A stretch of 64,000 bases of DNA from Balaenoptera acutorostrata (Eukaryota; Chordata; Mammalia; Artiodactyla; Balaenopteridae): NCBI RefSeq assembly GCF_949987535.1, contig NC_080066.1, positions 88,555,600 through 88,619,599 of the forward strand, read 5' to 3'. The notes under the pieces were generated by a model that was given only the letters and a program-made list of their open reading frames with translations, ran no database searches and was not told where the DNA came from. Below are positions 62,440 through 64,000 of the stretch, piece after piece. Position 1 is the first letter of the stretch, and every line of letters starts with the position of its first letter. The position numbers and the translations under genes were made by a program.

Positions 62440-63971
62440 GAACAGCCAATGGATCATTGAAGAAATAAAAGAGGAAATCAAAAAATATCTAGAGACGAAT
62501 GAAAATGAAAATACGACAATCCAACACCTACAGGACGCAGCAAAAGCATTTCTAAGAGGGAAGTTTATAGCAATACAATCTTACCTCAGGAAACAAGAAA
62601 AATCTCAAGTAAACAACCTAACCTTACACCTAACTCAACTAGAGAAAGAAGAACAAACAAAACCCAAAGTTAGTAGAAGGAAAGAAATCAAAAAGATCAG
62701 AGCAGAAATTAATGAAATAGAGATGAAGAAAACAATAGAAAAGATCAATGAAACTAAAAGCTGGTTCTTTGAAAAGACAAAATTGATAAACCTTTAGCCA
62801 GACTCATCAAGAAAAAAAAGGGAGAGGGCTCAAATCAATAAAACTAGAAATGAAAAAGGAGAAGTTACAACTGACACCACAGAAATACAAAGGATCATAA
62901 GAGACTGCTACAAGCAACTGTATGCCAATAAAATGGACAACCTAGAAGAAACAGACAAATTCTTAGAAAGGTACAATCTCCAAAAACAGAACCAGGAAGA
63001 AACAGAAAATATGAACAGACCAATCAAAAGTACTGAAATTGAAACTGATTTAAAAAACCCCAACAAACAAAAGTTCAGGACCAAATGGCTTCACAGGCAA
63101 ATTCTATCAAACATTTAGAGAAGAGTTAACACCTAGCCTTCTGCAACTGTTAGAAAAAAATTGCAGAGGAACACTCCCAAACTCATTCTATGAGGCCACC
63201 ATCACCCTGACACCAAAACCAAAGATACCTCCAAAAAAGAAAATTACAGGCCAATATCATTGATGAACTTAGATGTAAACATCCTTAACAAAATACTAGC
63301 AAACCAAATCCAACAATACATTAAAAGGATCATACACCATGATCAAGTGGGATTTATCCCAGGGATGCAAGGATTTTTCCATATCTGCAAATCAATCAGT
63401 GTGATAGACTACATCAACAAATTGAAGAATAAAAACCATATAATCATCTCAATAGATTTGCATAAAAATCTTTTGACAAAATTCAAAACCCATTTATGAT
63501 TAAAAAAAAAAAAAGAACTCTCCAGGAATTGGGCATAGAGGGAACATACCTCAACATAATAAAGCCCATATATGACAAACCTACAGCTAACATCATATTC
63601 AATGGTGAAAAGCTAAAAGCATTTCCTCTAAGATTAGGAACAAAACAAGAATGTCCACTCTCGCCACTTCTATTCAACATAGTTGTGGAAGTCCTAGCCA
63701 TAACAATCAGAGGAAAAAAAGAAATAAAAGGAATCCAAATTGGAAAAAAAGTAAAACTGTCACTGTTTGCAGATGACATGATGCTATACATAGAAAATCC
63801 TAAAGATGCTACCAGAAAACTACTAGAGCACATCAGTGAATTTGTTAATGTTGCAGGATACAAAATTAATACACAGAAATCTGTTGCATTTCTATACATC
63901 AACAACAAAAGATCAGAAAGAGAAATAAAAGAAACAATCCCATTTATCATCTCATCAAAAAGAATAATACA
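62430..63971 (+). pseudogene. LINE-1 ORF2 reverse-transcriptase-domain remnant
   Basis: Fragments include the spacer before the RT domain (62,432-62,797), [11 protein letters not shown] near 63,340 and the catalytic LFADDM motif at 63,763-63,780. Stops and shifts between these blocks (for example after 62,797 and about 63,500) abolish the frame. Confidence 0.87.
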
Positions 63972-64000
63972 GGGCTTCCCTGGTGGCGCAGTGGTTGAGA
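63972..64000 (+). mobile_element. CHR-type SINE, start only, cut by the window edge
   Basis: The last 29 bases begin gggcttccctggtggcgcag, the head of the cetacean CHR SINE, inserted in LINE-1 ORF2. Its tail and target duplication lie outside the window. Confidence 0.85.

Larger units (their letters stand above)
57184..64000 (+). other. FBN1: FBN1 intron 59 (5' part)
   Basis: At least 6.8 kb. The first 1.6 kb shows nothing recognisable. From about 58,790 to the window end it is a decayed LINE-1 with nested insertions (listed). Confidence 0.85.
58790..64000 (+). mobile_element. Long decayed LINE-1, running past the window edge
   Basis: The 5' UTR begins near 58,790 with 'ggatgtgagctcacctcttc'. 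ORF1 and ORF2 remnants follow in order, and the 3' end is outside the window. The copy is interrupted by a MITE (58,913-59,397), a SINE (62,230-62,425) and a second SINE from 63,972. Frames are broken by many stops, so it should be inactive. It has the same orientation as FBN1. Confidence 0.88.

Noticed and set aside
57184..64000. Search for FBN1 exon 60 (expected DLDEC start)
   Set aside because: No matching acceptor plus cbEGF coding sequence was found. Intron 59 must extend past the window.

Overview
The window is a piece of mammalian nuclear DNA holding the middle of one gene, fibrillin-1 (FBN1), on the + strand. 29 consecutive coding exons are recognisable. In the classical 65-exon numbering they are exons 31 to 59, equal to human residues about 1280-2484 (add one for numbering that counts a non-coding first exon). 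Together they encode 1205 codons with no frameshift and no stop. Each exon is flanked by AG and GT splice sites, except one GC donor after exon 44. Neither end of the gene is here: exon 30 lies to the left and exon 60 to the right.

Domain order: cbEGF17-22 (1,601-15,491); TB4 with the integrin-binding RGD (15,794-18,194); cbEGF23-24 (18,280-19,756); TB5 (20,416-23,415); cbEGF25-31 (26,926-41,190); TB6 (44,987-45,547); cbEGF32-36 (45,827-54,063); TB7 (54,641-54,847); cbEGF37-38 (56,675-57,183). Each cbEGF is one exon. TB4, TB5 and TB6 are two exons each and TB7 is one. All exon boundaries are phase 1. The protein is a secreted extracellular-matrix glycoprotein that assembles into calcium-stabilised 10-12 nm microfibrils, carries elastin and controls TGF-beta and BMP availability.

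The host is probably a cetacean (whale or dolphin). Several SINEs begin with the tRNA-Glu-derived head 'gggcttccctggtggcgcag' of the CHR SINE family, which is typical of Cetacea and shared with hippos. The LINE-1 3' ends are of the cetartiodactyl type. Species cannot be told from this window.

The other roughly 94 per cent is intron. It holds old MIR, L2 and hAT (MER5-like) relics, Tc1/mariner-type MITEs, 5'-truncated LINE-1 copies, CHR-type SINEs, and a long decayed LINE-1 (about 58,790 to the right edge) interrupted by a MITE and two SINEs. No RNA gene, CpG-island promoter or second protein-coding gene was found, and I see no new biological system. The most notable local events are a SINE that appears to carry a 3'-transduced 154-bp segment, the GC-AG intron after exon 44, a LINE-1 copy ending 55 nt before exon 47, a duplicated exon/intron junction after exon 57, and two extremely short retro-insertions marked only by their target-site duplications.
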